52,290 bases of DNA from Anaeromyces robustus (Eukaryota; Neocallimastigomycota; Neocallimastigomycetes; Neocallimastigales; Neocallimastigaceae): the NCBI GenBank assembly GCA_002104895.1, contig MCFG01000289.1:37501-89790 (forward strand). The letters run 5' to 3'. A program made the position numbers and the translations under genes. Positions 50,463 through 52,290 of the stretch are shown one piece after another; positions within the stretch are counted from its first letter, which is position 1, and each line of letters starts with the position of its first letter. Under the pieces are notes generated by a model. The model worked only from the letters and a program-made list of their open reading frames with translations, searched no databases and was not told where the DNA came from.

Positions 50463-51395
50463 TTTATAGGTAGAAATTTTAGGAAATCTATTGATACCTT
50501 AGAACAATTATTCAAGATATCATTAATGAATAAATTGAATAAAATTGGGGATAAAAGGCAACCTTGGCGAACACCACGATTTATAGGTAATTCATTTGAA
50601 AGTTGATTATTCAGCGAGACACGAGCTTTCGAGGTAAGGTAGAGGTTTGCAATAAAATTAAGGTATTTACCACGTATACCAAGATTATTTAATTTTGTTA
50701 AAATATTGTAGATAGGAATAGAATCGTAGGCTTTTTTTCAAATCAAGAAAGGCAAGGTGAGTAAATTGATTTAGAAAAGCTCTTCTTTGACATATTTCAT
50801 GGATTAATATGTAAAGACTGATGCATTCTTCTTTATAACGGAAACCAAACTTTTCTGGACGAATAAAATTATGTTTAGGTGCATAATTATTAATTCTGTT
50901 AGTGATAATCTTTGTGATGATCTTTATACTGACGTTGATCAGAGAAATTCCTCTATAGTTGTTACAATCAGAAAGGTCTCCATTTTTTAGGAATAGAAAT
51001 GATCGATGCAGAATTCCATTCAGACAGGAAATCACCATCCCAAATTCTATTAAATAATAATTCAAGACATTTAATAGAATCCGGAATAACTGGGTTAGAA
51101 GGATTTGTCTGATTATTTGGTGGATTATTATTTGATGAATATTCACAAAAGAAAGCTTTGAAGAATTCAGAAGGAATACCATCATGACCTGGAGCTTTAT
51201 TGTTTTTCAAAGAAGAAACAGTTTTGTAAATTTCAGAAATAGTAATAGGACCATTGATATTCCGTTCAGAAGAGTCTGGAGGAGAAGATCCAAGTTTATT
51301 TTCCCAAAATTCTTTGTTAAGACTATGACCAGTAATATCAGAAGCTAAGAGTTCATAATGTTCAGCAAAGCGACGAAGCTTAATCCTCCTTTGAA
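50463..51395 (-). pseudogene. LINE copy A: reverse transcriptase domain lacking the FADD block
   Basis: An open stretch from about 51380 leads into KAPGHDG (51178-51198), the LINE RT N-terminal motif. Then come IISIPKK and, after a frame change, NYRGISL (50940-50960). FGFRYKEECISL (50814-50849) follows, then FLDLKK and AYDSIP (motif A, 50714-50750, split by a frameshift in a T run). Next is RGVRQGCLLSPILFN (motif B, 50534-50578), then FINDIL. Motif C (FADD), which should follow within a few tens of residues, is missing. The sequence passes almost at once to the thumb motif YLGIPFDN at 50439-50462, so an in-element deletion of very roughly 200 bp is inferred. Motif A with its catalytic Asp is present, but the two catalytic Asp of motif C are gone. 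Confidence 0.88.
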
Positions 51396-51993
51396 AAAAA
51401 AGGAGGCTATAATTGTTATCTTTGATGACATCAAGGGGGGGAGAGGTAGAAAAGATGGTTTGGCTATTTTATGTAAGCCTTGTCATCCTTTCCTAATGTT
51501 TTTGTTTTTAAAATCATCACAAACAGATTTAACAAAGTCCAGAAAGAAATTCTTCCTAATGTTCTTTTTGATTGATTTTATATTTGCACATATTTTATTA
51601 TAGGAGTCACATAGTTTGAGAAATTCGAAGATATTTGAAGCATCGTGGTTGATGGAAATATTTTGATTTTAGTATACATGATATACTTTTCGTGAGAGAG
51701 TTTCTTGATATCGTGAGGGCAATGAAACGAGGAACCCTAAAAGTTAGATGGAATACGAGCCTTGATACTATCATCTACTTTATTGGAAGCTTGTACAAAT
51801 TTTGATAGCATCTCGTCAGTGGAGAGATTATTAGAATTAAATTCCTCGGCTAAAATAGAAAAGGAGTTGTGAAGGGCGATTTTTTATTATTAGATTTACA
51901 TACTTCTCTTGACCATTTGAAAGTTTTAGGAAGGTGAGGGAAATGAAGTCATCTGAAGTCTTCTTGTTACAGGAAATTAGAATAAGAAGATGA
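51396..51993 (-). pseudogene. LINE copy A: endonuclease-RT linker, decayed
   Basis: This is the expected position of the spacer between endonuclease and reverse transcriptase. Charged, protein-like minus-strand pieces are visible but interrupted. The plus-strand open frame at 51358-51603 is a shadow of this region. A local inverted repeat (CCTCCTTT and AAAGGAGG around A residues, 51387-51407) and a run of seven G near 51435 are odd for LINE coding sequence and suggest local rearrangement. Confidence 0.5.
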
Positions 51994-52240
51994 TCAGAAA
52001 TATTGAGGAAAGAATTGAAGCAGAAATTTTTTTTTTTTTAATATGTTCAAACAAAGTATAGTATCATTGATAATAGCAAAGTCAATGCATGATCGATGAA
52101 GTCCAGAAACTCTTGTATACTGGGGTCCAATCATGTTCATAATAGTCAATGTCGAGAGAGATTGGAAATAATAGAAGAAAATTGATTCTTTTTTCATAAT
52201 TAAAGTCTCCAAACAAGAATGACTGGTTTATCTTTTTTTT
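51994..52240 (-). pseudogene. LINE copy A: APE-type endonuclease, C-terminal part
   Basis: FGDFNY at 52196-52213 is the GDFN motif of exonuclease/endonuclease/phosphatase-fold LINE endonucleases, which nick target DNA to start reverse transcription. Shortly after, in another frame, IGPQYTRV and SGLHRSCIDFAII give the expected conserved Thr and the S-x-I-D block near the end of the domain. The change of frame between the two shows the domain is broken. The N-terminal half of the endonuclease, with its first catalytic residues, is outside the window. Confidence 0.75.
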
Positions 52241-52290
52241 ACGTGAATTTAACCTTTTTTTTAATTTCTAAAATAGCTTTATCCCTATGA

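Larger units (their letters stand above)
49241..52290 (-). mobile_element. LINE (non-LTR retrotransposon), copy A, inactive, runs off the right edge
   Basis: The minus strand carries, in LINE order from the right edge: the C-terminal part of an APE-type endonuclease, a long linker, reverse transcriptase motifs, the post-RT thumb (YLGIPFDN), a Cys/His motif and a C-terminal domain. G/C content is far above the desert. Frames change several times, and the RT lacks its FADD block, so the copy cannot be active. The 5' end lies beyond the window and the 3' end is not sharply defined. The domain content points to an L1- or Tx1-like clade element encoding a single large ORF2-type polyprotein. The exact clade cannot be fixed without a phylogeny. 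Confidence 0.88.

Noticed and set aside
50968-51210. 80-codon frame beginning with Met just before KAPGHDG, as a separate gene
   Set aside because: It is an internal part of the LINE reverse transcriptase; the same frame is open upstream of the Met and the match to RT motifs is direct.
51358-51603. Plus-strand frame of 81 codons inside the LINE region
   Set aside because: Antisense shadow of the LINE endonuclease-RT linker; no domain is visible.

Overview
The window comes from a eukaryote with an extremely AT-rich genome. The best guess is an anaerobic gut fungus (Neocallimastigomycota). The evidence is a coding gene rich in Asn, Gln, Ser and Thr runs encoded by AAT/CAA codons, very long non-coding DNA made almost only of A/T tracts and AAAT/ATT microsatellites, and non-LTR (LINE) retrotransposon remains of APE-endonuclease/RT/CCHC-like type. 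A dictyostelid amoeba has similar codon and homopolymer habits. However, a gene-free stretch of about 44 kb fits poorly with the compact dictyostelid gene layout. The assignment is inference, not proof.

Layout. (1) 1-1545, minus strand: the only intact protein gene seen, cut by the left window edge. It has a conserved basic N-terminal domain of about 130 residues that looks DNA-binding, followed by a long low-complexity Asn/Gln/Thr/Ser tail, as expected of a transcriptional regulator. (2) 1546 to about 46,200: a gene desert in which every long open frame is a low-complexity artefact. It holds homopolymer tracts, tetranucleotide and trinucleotide microsatellites, two clear minisatellites (30 bp and 35-36 bp units), one CA run, C-rich G-poor tandem repeats, several perfect hairpins, and a 174-bp segment bounded by 24-bp perfect inverted repeats. 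(3) About 46,240-47,400, minus: a badly decayed protein-coding remnant of unknown family ending in a coiled-coil-like, Lys/Arg-rich stretch. (4) About 47,560-48,230, minus: the 3' end of a LINE (zinc-knuckle-like Cys/His motif plus C-terminal domain). (5) About 48,610-48,890: a short ambiguous coding-like patch. (6) About 49,100-52,290, minus: a second, longer LINE copy running off the right edge. It carries the endonuclease end, most reverse transcriptase motifs, the thumb region, Cys/His motif and C-terminal domain. Frameshifts and an internal deletion that removed the catalytic FADD block have killed it.

There is no operon or pathway here. The right end is a small graveyard of same-strand LINE pieces against the edge of the AT desert. 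I see no convincing new multi-gene system. The points most worth checking are the desert itself (an AT-rich, gene-free block beside LINE debris, possibly a centromere or other specialised chromatin), the domain architecture of the left-end regulator, the C-terminal domain shared by the two LINE copies, and the inverted-repeat segment at 45.6-45.85 kb.
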